Below, piece by piece: positions 16,209-25,626 of a DNA stretch of 64,000 nucleotides (its first letter is position 1; each line of letters begins with the position of its first letter). The notes under the pieces were generated by a model. It was not told the DNA's origin and did no database searches. It saw only the letters and a list, made by a program, of their open reading frames with translations. The stretch comes from Blastocatellia bacterium. Its GTDB lineage: Bacteria > Acidobacteriota > Blastocatellia > Chloracidobacteriales > Chloracidobacteriaceae. The translations under genes were made by a program, and so were the position numbers. The stretch is from NCBI GenBank assembly GCA_019695185.1, contig JAIBAN010000038.1:1-64000 (forward strand). Direction: 5' to 3'.

Positions 16209-16958
16209 ATGAAAAAAGCATTCTTTACTTTTGCAGTGGCCATGTTGTTGTGTCCGTTTTTCGGAACTTCGGCCCTTTCCCAAAAATCAAAAGCAGGCGG
16301 ACCCCCCCAAAGCATTCACATTGATGTGACCAAGGAAAAAGTCGGGCGGGATTCAACCAAATTTCTGGCCGTGGTTGGAAACTGGTCGGTGGTGGACGAC
16401 GGCGGAACCAAAGTTATGGCCGTGGACGGACGCGAATGGCTGCGCGGGAATCCGTCGCGCAGTCTGGCCGAAAACGCCAGGGCGATTTATGGTTCCAAGC
16501 ACGAGGACTTTATTGACAACGTGAAAGCCTTTGCCTATTTCCCTTATTCGGTAGCCAATGAAATCAAGGATTTTCAGAACGGCGAAATCACCGTCAAATT
16601 CAAGATGATTTCGGGGAAACTGGACAAATGCTCCGGAATTCTTTTTAACCTCAAACCCAACGGCGATTACCTCACCGTGCGGTTTAACGGCAAGGAAGAC
16701 AATTTGGTGCTTTGGACCTTTAACAAAGGCGTGCGCAAGTTTGTCAAAAAAGGCACCGAAAACATGCCGCTGGAACTTGAAAAATGGCATGAAATCAAAA
16801 TCGCGGTGCATGGCGTCCAGCTTGAGGGCTGGCTCAACGGAAAAAAACTGCTTGATTACACGCTGCCCGAACCGGTTTCCGGCAAAGTCGGTCTGTGGTC
16901 CAAGACCGACAGCGTGAGCTATTTCAAGGATTTCACCGTGACCCCCATGAAATCCTAA
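16209..16958 (+). CDS. Secreted concanavalin-fold protein (DUF1080-like)
   Basis: 249 residues with a signal peptide (MKKAFFTFAVAMLLCPFFGTSALSQ). The rest has the pattern of DUF1080/laminin-G-like beta sandwiches: NGEITVKFKMISGKLDKCSG, YLTVRFNGKEDNLVLW, LEKWHEIKIAVHGVQLEGWLNG, SGKVGLWSKTDSVSYFKDF. Such domains bind or hydrolyse glycans; no catalytic residue could be assigned. The start is 3 bases after the permease stop, so it may be carried on the same mRNA. Confidence 0.78.
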   Translation: MKKAFFTFAVAMLLCPFFGTSALSQKSKAGGPPQSIHIDVTKEKVGRDSTKFLAVVGNWSVVDDGGTKVMAVDGREWLRGNPSRSLAENARAIYGSKHEDFIDNVKAFAYFPYSVANEIKDFQNGEITVKFKMISGKLDKCSGILFNLKPNGDYLTVRFNGKEDNLVLWTFNKGVRKFVKKGTENMPLELEKWHEIKIAVHGVQLEGWLNGKKLLDYTLPEPVSGKVGLWSKTDSVSYFKDFTVTPMKS

Positions 16959-16967
16959 GAGGGGAAA

Positions 16968-17102
16968 TTTGGAGTGCGGGGACTTGTCACCGCTTTGTTT
17001 TTCGGCGACTTGTCGCCGAATTCTGCTCTTTGTGCTTTTTCCAGGAGGTGGCGACAAGTCGCCACCAGTAAAAGCGGTGACAAGTCCCCGTACTCCAAAA
17101 AA
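16968..17102. mobile_element. MITE-like palindromic element
   Basis: Imperfect terminal inverted repeats of about 50 bp bound a 135-bp unit. The left end reads TTTGGAGTGCGGGGACTTGTC and the right end is its near-perfect reverse complement, ending CCCCGTACTCCAAAA. Inside lie two nested palindromes, CGGCGACTTGTCGCCG and GGTGGCGACAAGTCGCCACC. There is no coding capacity. It fits a non-autonomous insertion element or long hairpin; no target duplication is certain. Confidence 0.75.
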
Positions 17103-17317
17103 GCAATTTTCTAAGGGCCACTGGCCCCCTCTGCTTTTGCAAGTTTCTGCTTCAATGAACGACCATCGGTCCTCAATCCCGGAGCTTCATTTTTTTCAAG
17201 TTCAGGCTTGAACAAAACACGCACACGGTTCAAATTAGGGCCAAACAAAAAGAAAACAACCCTGCCCCTTCAAACACGCCGCTTCACTCATAAACATTGC
17301 TTCAGGAGTTCACGCAC

Positions 17318-20300
17318 ATGTGGCGCTTGCACCCGACGTTTGTTTGGTTCAGTTTGCTCTGGACCATGTTCAATCTGGTTACCTGGGGAAGGACCCTCTT
17401 TGTGCCGGAGCCTGCTTGCAGGCTGGTGCAGGCTGTTCAGGCAGGAAGCGAAACCCTGCGACAGGAAAGACCGGTAACCCTGCACCTGAAAAGCGGGGAA
17501 TCAAGCACGGTTGCACTGGAGGCTTCGAGTGGCCAATTCCTTCAGGTCGGATGCAGTTCAAAAAATCTGGATGTCGCCCTGAATCTGTATGACCCGGCGG
17601 GAAAATTGCTTTGTACCGTGGATGGTGGGGAAATTGGCGAACCAGAGACAGTTTGGTTTGTGGCTGAAACAAAGGGCACCTTCCGTTTGGAGATTACAGT
17701 CCCACAAAAGGAAGCCGTTACGGGCGAGGTTGAAATCAAGTTGGAAGAGCAACGCGCGGCAGTGCCCTCCGACCAGGACCGTTGCACGGCGCAGAAACTC
17801 TTTAATGCAGGACAGGCTTTACGAAAACAGGGGCTCAAAGAAACTCGGCAGGCAGCAATCACCAAGCTTGAAACTGCACTGACGCTGTTTCGTCAACTGG
17901 AGGACCGGGTTTGGCAAGGTCAAATATTGAATCTGATTGGCGACCTGCTCTATCAACTGGGTGAGCGGAAAAAATCAGTCACTTATTTTGAAGAAGCGCT
18001 GGCACTCAAAACCGCCCTGGGAGACAAAAGAAATCAGGCCATCCTGTGTCAAAATCTGGGAGTGGTTTATGACGGGCTGGGCGACAAGGCCAAAGCCCTG
18101 GAGTATTACAACCGGGCTTTGCTGCTGGCCAGGGAAACTGAAAACCGGGCTGCCGAGCGGACAACCCTTTCCTCACTGGGAACCTATTACAACTCAATTG
18201 GGCAAGGAGCCAAGGCGCTTGAATTCCATCAGCAGGCACTGACTCTGGCCAAGGAACTGGGCAGCACCAAAATGCAGGCTGATTCCCTCAATCGGATTGG
18301 CCGGGTGCTGGATAATCAGGGGGATGTCAAAAAAGCCCTGGAGCATTATATCCGGTCATTGGAGCTGTATCGGGAAGCCGGTGACCTGTCTGGTCAGGGA
18401 ACACTTAACATCAATCTGGGGGCTGCGGTGATGAAGCAGGGCAATTTACCCAAAGCCCGCGAATATTTCACCACCGCGCTGGAGTTGGCGCGGAAAACCG
18501 GGGCGCTCAATTCGCAGGCGACTGCCTTGAACAATCTGGGGGTCAGCTACGCCCTGGCTGGGGAATCTCAAAAAGCACTGGAATATTACCGGCAGGTCTT
18601 ACCGGTTCAGGTGGCACTCGGCGATGTGCGGGAGCAGGCCATAGTGCTCACCAATATCGGTACCATGTTCGACAATCTGAGTAAAAAACAAGAGGCGCTG
18701 GAAACCTTACAACAGGCGCTGGCATTGCGCCGGTCAGTTTCGGACAAGGCCGGTGAAGGAAATACGTTGAGCAATCTCTGCACCTGTTACTTTTCGATAG
18801 GTGACTATCACAAGGCTGACGAGATGTGCCGTCAGGCATTGGCCAAGCGGGAAGAGGCGGGTGACAAGTTTGGTCAGGCACATACGCTTTCCAGCCTGGG
18901 GGTCCTTGCTTCCTCTTTGGACCATGACGAAGAGGCGATTGCCTTTTTCAATCAATCACTGACCCTGCGGGTGGCGTTGGGCGACAAGCCGGGGCAGGCC
19001 ATTACCCTGAGTCATATGGCGAGTTGTCATACCAAAGCCAAAGCCTATCCCAAAGCGTTGGAATTGGCCCGTCAGTCTTTGGATTTATGCGACAAGGTGG
19101 GTGACAAACGAACCCGTGCCTACACACTCAACCTGATGGAGGAAATCCAGATGGGGATGGAGGACTTTGTCCAGGCCAGTGAGACCAACCGCCTGAGCCT
19201 GGCTGCCTGGGAACAGCTTGAGGAACCGGTCGGAAAAGCCGCCAGCCTGTTTCATGGGGCGCAAATCGAAGCCAAATTCAAGCACTTTGAAACCGCACGG
19301 CAAAAAATCGAAGCGTCAATCGCACTCCTGGAGCAAATCCGAACCAGTCTGACCGGTCTGGGAGCGCGGACCACCCATTTTTCTTTGGTCCAGCGTTATT
19401 ACAGGTTTTACGTCCAGTTGTTAATGCGGATGCACCAGGACAATCCAACTGCCGGATATGCCGCCGAAGCCCTCCAAGTCAGCGAAAAGGCTCGTGCGAG
19501 AGGATTGCTTGACTTGCTGACCGAGGCCCAGGCGGACATTCGCTCAGGGGTTGACCCGCACCTGTTGGAGCGTGAGCAGGCTTTGCAACAACTGCTCAAA
19601 GATAAACAGGAACGACTGACCCGGCTGCTGGTGCGGCCCCATACGCCGCAACAGGAACAGGAAGTCAAAAAGGAATTTGATGCGTTGTTGGATGAGTACA
19701 ATCAGGTCAGAGCCCGCATTCGGGCTGTCAGCCCACGATATGCCGCCCTGACGCAGCCGCAGTCGCTGGATGTCAAACGGATTCAGCAGGAGGTACTCGA
19801 CCCTCACACGGTGCTGCTCGAATATGTCCTGGACGAACCTCACAGCTATGTGTGGGTGGTCAGTCAGACGGCTGTTTCGGTGGTCGAGCTTCCCCACCAC
19901 CAGGAAATTGAGGTGCTGGCACTGCAATTGCGGGAATTGCTGACTGCCCGCAACCACTCGAAAAAGAATGAAACCGCCGCAGAAGCAACTGCCCGGATTG
20001 CCAAGGCTGATGAAGTCTATGCCGTCACTGCAAAAAAATTGAGCGAATTGCTCCTGGCCCCGGTGGCCGGTTTCATCAAAGGCCGCCGCTTGCTGGTGGT
20101 GCCTGACGGCCCGTTGCAATTCGTTCCTTTTGCAGCCTTGCCGGAGCCAGGGGGCCCGCATCCCTTGGTGGTCGGGCATGAAATTATCACGTTGCCTTCG
20201 GCTTCCACTCTCGCACTTTTGCGGGAGGAACGGTTATCGGAGACACAGGCAAAACCCAGCATTGCCGTGTTGGCCGACCCGGTTTATCAAAACACTGACG

Positions 20301-21025
20301 AACGCGTCGAGGGGGACCGCAAAACCGCTGTTCCAACGGCGTTGACCAATCCTTTCAGCCAGCAGATACGAACCCGCCTGCTCGAACGCGAGGAGGAATC
20401 CGCTGCCACGGGGACCACAGAACAGGTGGTGAAACGGAGGTTGTTGATAGGCCGCCTGCCGTTTACCAAAGTGGAAGCCGACGCCATTTTCAAACTGGGT
20501 GCCACCTCGACTTCACTCAAAGCCGAAGGGTTTGATGCTTCACGGGAAACCGTGTTCAAGACGGACTTTTCCCGGTTTTCCTATCTTCATTTTGCCACCC
20601 ACGGGTATGTGGACGGTGAACGCCCCGAACTTTCGGCCCTGGTCCTCTCCATGGTGGACCGGCAGGGGCAGGGGCAGGACGGATTCCTGCGCATGACCGA
20701 CATCTATAACCTCAATATTCCAGCGGAACTGGTGGTCTTGTCGGCCTGTGAAACCGGTCTGGGGAAGGATGTCAAAGGCGAAGGACTGGTGGGTTTGACC
20801 CGTGGTTTTATGTATGCGGGAGCGCGGCGGGTCGTCGTCAGTTTATGGAGTGTCAATGACCGGGCGACAGCCGCCCTGATGACCAGATTTTATCAGAAAA
20901 TGCTGTCCGGCAAGCTGCGTCCGGCAGCAGCGCTCCGGGCTGCCCAAGTCGAAATGATACGCCAGACCCAATGGAAATCGCCTTTTTACTGGGGGGCGTT
21001 TGTCCTCCAGGGGGATTACCGATAG
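17318..21025 (+). CDS. TPR-CHAT protease-like protein (1)
   Basis: 1235 residues. After a hydrophobic N-terminus (about 1-30, possible signal or anchor) comes a beta-sandwich part resembling pre-peptidase C-terminal domains (VTLHLKSGESSTVALEASSGQFLQV, LNLYDPAGKLL). Then come about 13 tetratricopeptide repeats (about 160-700, unit LGDKxxQAxxLxNLGxxYxxLGDxxKALEYYxxAL), a coiled region and a C-terminal CHAT caspase-like domain. Its catalytic pair is present: His1095 in HFATHG and Cys1144 in SACETG. ATG 17318 has AGGAG 10 bases upstream. TPRs probably receive a signal or partner that controls proteolysis; substrate unknown. It is convergent with a second TPR-CHAT gene 96 bp away. Confidence 0.9.
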   Translation: MWRLHPTFVWFSLLWTMFNLVTWGRTLFVPEPACRLVQAVQAGSETLRQERPVTLHLKSGESSTVALEASSGQFLQVGCSSKNLDVALNLYDPAGKLLCTVDGGEIGEPETVWFVAETKGTFRLEITVPQKEAVTGEVEIKLEEQRAAVPSDQDRCTAQKLFNAGQALRKQGLKETRQAAITKLETALTLFRQLEDRVWQGQILNLIGDLLYQLGERKKSVTYFEEALALKTALGDKRNQAILCQNLGVVYDGLGDKAKALEYYNRALLLARETENRAAERTTLSSLGTYYNSIGQGAKALEFHQQALTLAKELGSTKMQADSLNRIGRVLDNQGDVKKALEHYIRSLELYREAGDLSGQGTLNINLGAAVMKQGNLPKAREYFTTALELARKTGALNSQATALNNLGVSYALAGESQKALEYYRQVLPVQVALGDVREQAIVLTNIGTMFDNLSKKQEALETLQQALALRRSVSDKAGEGNTLSNLCTCYFSIGDYHKADEMCRQALAKREEAGDKFGQAHTLSSLGVLASSLDHDEEAIAFFNQSLTLRVALGDKPGQAITLSHMASCHTKAKAYPKALELARQSLDLCDKVGDKRTRAYTLNLMEEIQMGMEDFVQASETNRLSLAAWEQLEEPVGKAASLFHGAQIEAKFKHFETARQKIEASIALLEQIRTSLTGLGARTTHFSLVQRYYRFYVQLLMRMHQDNPTAGYAAEALQVSEKARARGLLDLLTEAQADIRSGVDPHLLEREQALQQLLKDKQERLTRLLVRPHTPQQEQEVKKEFDALLDEYNQVRARIRAVSPRYAALTQPQSLDVKRIQQEVLDPHTVLLEYVLDEPHSYVWVVSQTAVSVVELPHHQEIEVLALQLRELLTARNHSKKNETAAEATARIAKADEVYAVTAKKLSELLLAPVAGFIKGRRLLVVPDGPLQFVPFAALPEPGGPHPLVVGHEIITLPSASTLALLREERLSETQAKPSIAVLADPVYQNTDERVEGDRKTAVPTALTNPFSQQIRTRLLEREEESAATGTTEQVVKRRLLIGRLPFTKVEADAIFKLGATSTSLKAEGFDASRETVFKTDFSRFSYLHFATHGYVDGERPELSALVLSMVDRQGQGQDGFLRMTDIYNLNIPAELVVLSACETGLGKDVKGEGLVGLTRGFMYAGARRVVVSLWSVNDRATAALMTRFYQKMLSGKLRPAAALRAAQVEMIRQTQWKSPFYWGAFVLQGDYR

Positions 21026-21121
21026 AAAAGGTGCCGAGAAGGCTGGGGGCAACTGTTCGACGTGCGCTCCAGCCTCCAGGCGTACCATCTCACTTCATTC
21101 CACCTGCACTCAGAACGCAGG

Positions 21122-24100
21122 TTACGGTTTTGTTTCCAGCGCACCCCATTGCCCGGACTGAATGAAAGAAGCCCAGAAAAAGGGATGGCTGCGTTTGGGA
21201 TTTTTGAGCATTTTGAGCTGCACGGTCCGCAACGCTTCGGAAAGTCCCGCCCCGGCTTTCACCCGGCTGTAAAACTCGGTCATCAATTCACGGGTGCCGG
21301 TATCGGAAACCGGCCAGAGACTCATCAGTTGGGCCTCACTCCCGGCGAGCACCAGCGCCCGCCGCAGGCCATACACGCCTTCACCGTTTTTGACTTCCCC
21401 AAGCCCTGTGTCACAGGCCGAGAGCACCACCAGTTTCGTGCCCCACAAATTGGTTTCAGCCATTTCCAGAGCCGACATAATCCCACCAGAATCCCGATTT
21501 GAATTGGCAAAAAAGAGATAGGAACGCAGGAGGGGATTTTCCAGTCTGGTTTGCGCCAGATTTACCGACGTGGAATCCTCGCGGACGAGTACCCGTTGCC
21601 CCGCTTCGGCTGCCAGAGAAGGTCTGGTATCCTCAAAAAAGTACCCGTGAGTGGCGATATGGAGCACCTTTGGACTTTCCTTACCAGCCAAAGCCTCTTT
21701 GGTGGCATCCTTTTGTTCCACCACCCTGGCTTGTGGGAAGAGGGCCAGAATTGCGGCGGCTTCCTTTTGGGTTTCGTCTAACCGAGCCAACGGCTTCATC
21801 TGGATGCCACCCAGTTTGGGTCCCTGGCCTTCACCGTAATCCGGGTCTGCCACAATCAATGGTGGTTGGGTCGTGGGAATTTGCGCCTGCAACCGCAGCA
21901 GGTCTCGCCCGCTGGTCAGGTAGGTAAAGGTAAAGCGTTCCACCGCAAACCGGTTTTTTTCGTCCACCAGGGCCGCAAAGGGAACCAGGTTCAACTCTCC
22001 GTCGGGTGCAATCAGCAGGTGACGGCGGGAGCCCGCCAGTTTGCGGACCGGTTCGAGCACCAGTTGGTCAAGCTTGCGCCCCAATCCCTGGAGCCCGGCT
22101 GGTGCATCAATCCGATTTCGCAAAGCCTGCCGAAACAGGGAGGCCAGTTGATTGATTTCCTGGGCTGGGCCAAGGTCCACCCACTGAATCCCAGCCTGGG
22201 AGCCTTGGGGTTTCAACAGCAGATAGGCGGCATACCGGGGTTCACCGAGCTTTCGGGTTTTGGGGTCAACCGGACGATAGGTGGCATATTCGACCAGTGC
22301 TGCACCGGTGGGCACCAGTGCCTGCACGCCTTCCAGCGTAATGGGTGTGGTTTTGGTCTGGAACTCCAGGCTCCGCCGACTGATTTCCCGTTCCAGTTGT
22401 TCCTTTCGTTTTTGCAATTCCTGAATGGCAGCCTGATGTTCCGCCGGATTGAGGTTGCCAGGGCCTTTCAAAACCTGGACCGAGATTTGTTTGCCGACAT
22501 TTTCATATTCGTCCAACAGTTTTTTTGTTTCGGCATCATTGCGTCCCCGGAGGGTGGCCAACACGTTGGTCATGGCATCCAGGGCCCGTCCCTTGCGGCG
22601 TAAAATCACCGTGAGGGCAGCCTGGGCCGCTTTGATGTTGTGCGGTGCCCCTTGCAAGTGAAGGGAAATCGTGTCGTCCGTAAAGAGGGCGGTTTGATTC
22701 AGGTAGAGCGATTTCTGCCGTTCGGAGCCGGAAACCAGATTGCGATTCAGGTCCATTTCGGAGATTTCGTTGCTCCGGATGCGGTCTTCCAGCGCCTGCT
22801 CCACCTGCCCCATTGCCTGATGAGTGGCAGCCAAAAAACTCAGGGAATCAGCAACAGCATGGTGATTGGGACCAAGGACCTGTTCCCGAATCTTCAGGGA
22901 CTCAAGAAACAGGGGCTCGGCTTGTTGGTAATCCTGTTGGGTAAACCGGCAGTTGCCCAGATTAAACAACATTGTGGCCAAATCCTGGTGAATCAAACCA
23001 AAAATCTTTTCGTTGATGGCTTTGGCTTTGAGGATGAATGATGCCGCTTTGGCCGCATCGCCTTTCGCCAGGTAGAAGAGGCCCAGACTATTCAGACTGA
23101 ACGCCACCTGCGGATGGTTGGGTCCAAGGGCTTTTTCCCCTACCTCCAAGGCTCGCAACAGTAAGGGTTCGGCCTGGGCAAAGTCACCTTTGGCCCGGTA
23201 GGCTGAGGCCAGTCCGTTTAGGACTTGTCCCACCTTGTAGTGGTGTGGTCCCAATCGCTTTTCAAAGATACTCAACGCTCGCTGATAGAACGGAATTGCT
23301 TTTTCCACATCCCCCTGTTCTTTGAGGAGGTTCCCCAGGTTCGTCAAGGTGGTCCCCGTGTCCGGGTGGTCCGGTCCCGAGGTTTTTTCGAGAATTGCCA
23401 GTGCCCGCTCCAGGACAAGCTCGCCTTTGGTGTAGTCACCTTTGGCCCGATACACACTGGAAAGATTCATCAGCAGAGTGGCCAGAACAGGCTGGTTGGG
23501 CCCCAGGGCTTTTTCCCGGACGGCCACCGCCCGTTCACCCATGATTTCAGCCTTGGCTAACTCTCCTTTGTCGCGGTAAAGCACCGACAGATTTGTGAGC
23601 GGGGTCGCTACATCCGGATTTTCCGGTCCCAGGACTTTTTCCCGAATGGCAAGGGCCCGCAGATAGAGCGGCTCGGCCAAGGCAAAATTTCCCCGGTCCC
23701 GGTAATGGGCGGCCAGGCTGTTCAAGTTGGGAGTAATCCCAACATTATCCGGGCCAAGTTTCTTTTCCGCCACGGCCAACCCTCTTTGATAGAGAGGCTC
23801 GGCCTTTTGGTAATTGCCCATTGCATGGTAGGCCCCAGCCAGATTGCTGAGACTGGTGCCCACCGCCTGATGGTCGGGGCCCAGCACCTTTTCGTAAATG
23901 GCCAAGGCGCGCTGATGAAAGTCCACCGCCTTTTCCAGTTCGCTTTTGTCCTTGTATAAATTGCCCAGATTATTCAGGACTTGGGCCACGTCCTTACTTT
24001 CCGGGCCTTTGGCTTTTTGGTGAATAGCCAACACCCGCAAAAAAGTCTGTTCGGCGGCCAGATATTCTCCGCGCCATTGCAACAGAATGGCAAAGTTCCC

Positions 24101-25207
24101 AAGTGCGATGGCCAAATTGGGATGTTCCGGCCCCAGCTTTTTTTCCTGAATGGCAATCGAACGTCGGAACATCGGTTCAGCCAGGTCATACTTTCCGGTT
24201 GTCAGATAAAGCGCGGCGAGTCCATTCAGGCTGTCCCCGGTAATCTCGTTTTCGGGCCCAAAAACTTTTTCATTGATTTGCAGGGATTTCTGCAAGAGCG
24301 GTTCCACCTTGGCATATTGGTTTTTGGACCAATACAGTCCAGCCAGATTATTGTAGGCACGGGCCAGATTGGGGTGGTCCGGTTCCAGGAGTTTTTCCCG
24401 CAATGCCAAAACCTGCTGCAACTGGGTTTCGGCCTGTTCAAATTTGCCCAGGTTCAGGTAAACGGTGCCCAAGGTTTCAAGCGGGTCACCTCTTTCGACC
24501 GGTTTGACCTCCTTCAGTTTCTCCTGGATTCCCAGTGCCCGCACCGTAACTGCTTCAGCTTTGGCAAAATCACCCTTGCTGTAGCAGGTCAAGCCCATCT
24601 GATACAGGGACTTAAAAACTAAAACGTGCTCCGGGCCGAAGGTTTTCTCACTCTTTGCCAGCGCGGATTCAGCCGCCGCCAAAGATTTGTCATAGATTCC
24701 GTCAGCCCAGAATTTTTGGGATTCAAAAATCAGGTGCCAGACTTCCAGTTCGACTTCATCGGCTGGTGTGGCCGGATGAAGTTTTTTGATTTCCAGGCTG
24801 AACTTCCCGGCAGGGGCCTCTTTTTGGACTGCCGTCACGACCATCTGGTAGTGTCCCGGCTGCTCGCACATCAGAAAAATGTCTTCAGAATCGTAGAGGC
24901 CAATTCCCCGGTTGGCTTCCGCCAGGGTTTTCCCGTCCGGTCCCACCAGCCGCAGCATCACGTCAATCCTCTGGGGGGAAACCCTGGCAATGAAAAGGCT
25001 GCGTGATTTGAGGTGAAAGTGAAAGGTGCGGCTCTCATTCCCTTTGAGTTCACTGGTTTCCTGGCTTCCTTCCACCACATTGGAGGCAGGTGCTGGTTGT
25101 CCTTGAAACGGGCTGGAACCAGCCCAAACCGGAAAAAAGCCGGTAAGGATGCACAGGAACAGGCCAATCGTAAAACACACGCCTGGGCGTTTGAGGGAGG
25201 ATTGCAT
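21122..25207 (-). CDS. TPR-CHAT protease-like protein (2), kinesin-light-chain-type TPRs
   Basis: 1361 residues with a signal peptide (about 1-35, FTIGLFLCILTGFFPVWA). A pre-peptidase-like beta domain (about 50-140, RTFHFHLKSRSLFIARVSPQRIDVMLRL) precedes about 17 TPRs of 42 residues with the kinesin-light-chain unit ALAIREKVLGPEHPDVAxxLNNLAxLY. A linker follows, then a CHAT domain with His1187 (HIATHG) and Cys1265 (SACDTG). The start at 25207 has GGAG 7 bases upstream. It is not a simple paralogue of the neighbour: TPR type and linker differ, and only the CHAT end is close. A predicted periplasmic or surface location is unusual for a caspase-like protease. Confidence 0.9.
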   Translation of the reverse strand: MQSSLKRPGVCFTIGLFLCILTGFFPVWAGSSPFQGQPAPASNVVEGSQETSELKGNESRTFHFHLKSRSLFIARVSPQRIDVMLRLVGPDGKTLAEANRGIGLYDSEDIFLMCEQPGHYQMVVTAVQKEAPAGKFSLEIKKLHPATPADEVELEVWHLIFESQKFWADGIYDKSLAAAESALAKSEKTFGPEHVLVFKSLYQMGLTCYSKGDFAKAEAVTVRALGIQEKLKEVKPVERGDPLETLGTVYLNLGKFEQAETQLQQVLALREKLLEPDHPNLARAYNNLAGLYWSKNQYAKVEPLLQKSLQINEKVFGPENEITGDSLNGLAALYLTTGKYDLAEPMFRRSIAIQEKKLGPEHPNLAIALGNFAILLQWRGEYLAAEQTFLRVLAIHQKAKGPESKDVAQVLNNLGNLYKDKSELEKAVDFHQRALAIYEKVLGPDHQAVGTSLSNLAGAYHAMGNYQKAEPLYQRGLAVAEKKLGPDNVGITPNLNSLAAHYRDRGNFALAEPLYLRALAIREKVLGPENPDVATPLTNLSVLYRDKGELAKAEIMGERAVAVREKALGPNQPVLATLLMNLSSVYRAKGDYTKGELVLERALAILEKTSGPDHPDTGTTLTNLGNLLKEQGDVEKAIPFYQRALSIFEKRLGPHHYKVGQVLNGLASAYRAKGDFAQAEPLLLRALEVGEKALGPNHPQVAFSLNSLGLFYLAKGDAAKAASFILKAKAINEKIFGLIHQDLATMLFNLGNCRFTQQDYQQAEPLFLESLKIREQVLGPNHHAVADSLSFLAATHQAMGQVEQALEDRIRSNEISEMDLNRNLVSGSERQKSLYLNQTALFTDDTISLHLQGAPHNIKAAQAALTVILRRKGRALDAMTNVLATLRGRNDAETKKLLDEYENVGKQISVQVLKGPGNLNPAEHQAAIQELQKRKEQLEREISRRSLEFQTKTTPITLEGVQALVPTGAALVEYATYRPVDPKTRKLGEPRYAAYLLLKPQGSQAGIQWVDLGPAQEINQLASLFRQALRNRIDAPAGLQGLGRKLDQLVLEPVRKLAGSRRHLLIAPDGELNLVPFAALVDEKNRFAVERFTFTYLTSGRDLLRLQAQIPTTQPPLIVADPDYGEGQGPKLGGIQMKPLARLDETQKEAAAILALFPQARVVEQKDATKEALAGKESPKVLHIATHGYFFEDTRPSLAAEAGQRVLVREDSTSVNLAQTRLENPLLRSYLFFANSNRDSGGIMSALEMAETNLWGTKLVVLSACDTGLGEVKNGEGVYGLRRALVLAGSEAQLMSLWPVSDTGTRELMTEFYSRVKAGAGLSEALRTVQLKMLKNPKRSHPFFWASFIQSGQWGALETKP

Positions 25208-25379
25208 ACGTGTCTCCGGGGGAAAGCCCACAGCCGGGAAGGTTTTGGACTGTACAACTGAAAAGCAGGAATAAATGAGGCAGGAAGGCTTAACTGTACA
25301 ATGCCGCCATTCAGCGGCACAACCAGAAAAAGAGTTCCCCAGGTTTCAGGTTTCAAATTTGAAGCCCCGTGTCATGACC
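25208..25379. other. Intergenic region upstream of TPR-CHAT 2
   Basis: The left part is the leader of the minus-strand CHAT gene. A small perfect hairpin TGCCGC CATTCA GCGGCA sits near 25301-25318. Nothing else is recognisable. Confidence 0.4.
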
Positions 25380-25482
25380 CGTGCCTGCATTTCAGGCTGC
25401 CGACCAGGAAAGAATGCGGCAGACACAATGGACATCGCCTTTCTGCTGGGAGGCGTTTGTTCTTCAGAGGGAGAACCGATGA
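25380..25482 (+). pseudogene. Decayed C-terminal fragment of a CHAT gene
   Basis: The frame ending at TGA 25480-25482 reads FQAADQERMRQTQWTSPF, then CWEAFVLQRENR. It lines up residue by residue with the end of TPR-CHAT 1 (LRAAQVEMIRQTQW, then SPFYWGAFVLQGDYR). Nucleotide identity is obvious over about 100 bp. Upstream the frame is broken by stops. It is therefore the 3' tail of a lost or recombined CHAT paralogue, oriented opposite to the adjacent CHAT gene. Confidence 0.8.
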
Positions 25483-25489
25483 AAACGGA

Positions 25490-25529
25490 AGGAGGTACTG
25501 ACTTAGTTGGTCCCAACTGAGAGTTGCTG
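25490..25529. repeat. Dispersed pre-gene repeat, copy 1
   Basis: GGAGGTACTGAC...CCCAACTGAGAGTTGCTG recurs with few changes at 27664-27705. Each copy lies about 100-190 bp before a plus-strand gene. Confidence 0.5.
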
Positions 25530-25626
25530 AAAAGAAACCCATTTTCTTGCTTTTCACCTTTCATTTCCTTCAGGCAGAATCGAAAAATCACCAAATATTT
25601 TAAGAGCTTTTGAGGGAGCGCGTTGC

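Noticed and set aside
17318-25207. CHAT genes as part of a gasdermin or type III-E CRISPR system
   Set aside because: No gasdermin-like gene, no Cas7-11-like gene and no CRISPR array nearby; both proteins also appear exported.
25234-25626. A small gene before the second kinase
   Set aside because: The frames there are best explained by the decayed CHAT tail and dispersed repeats.
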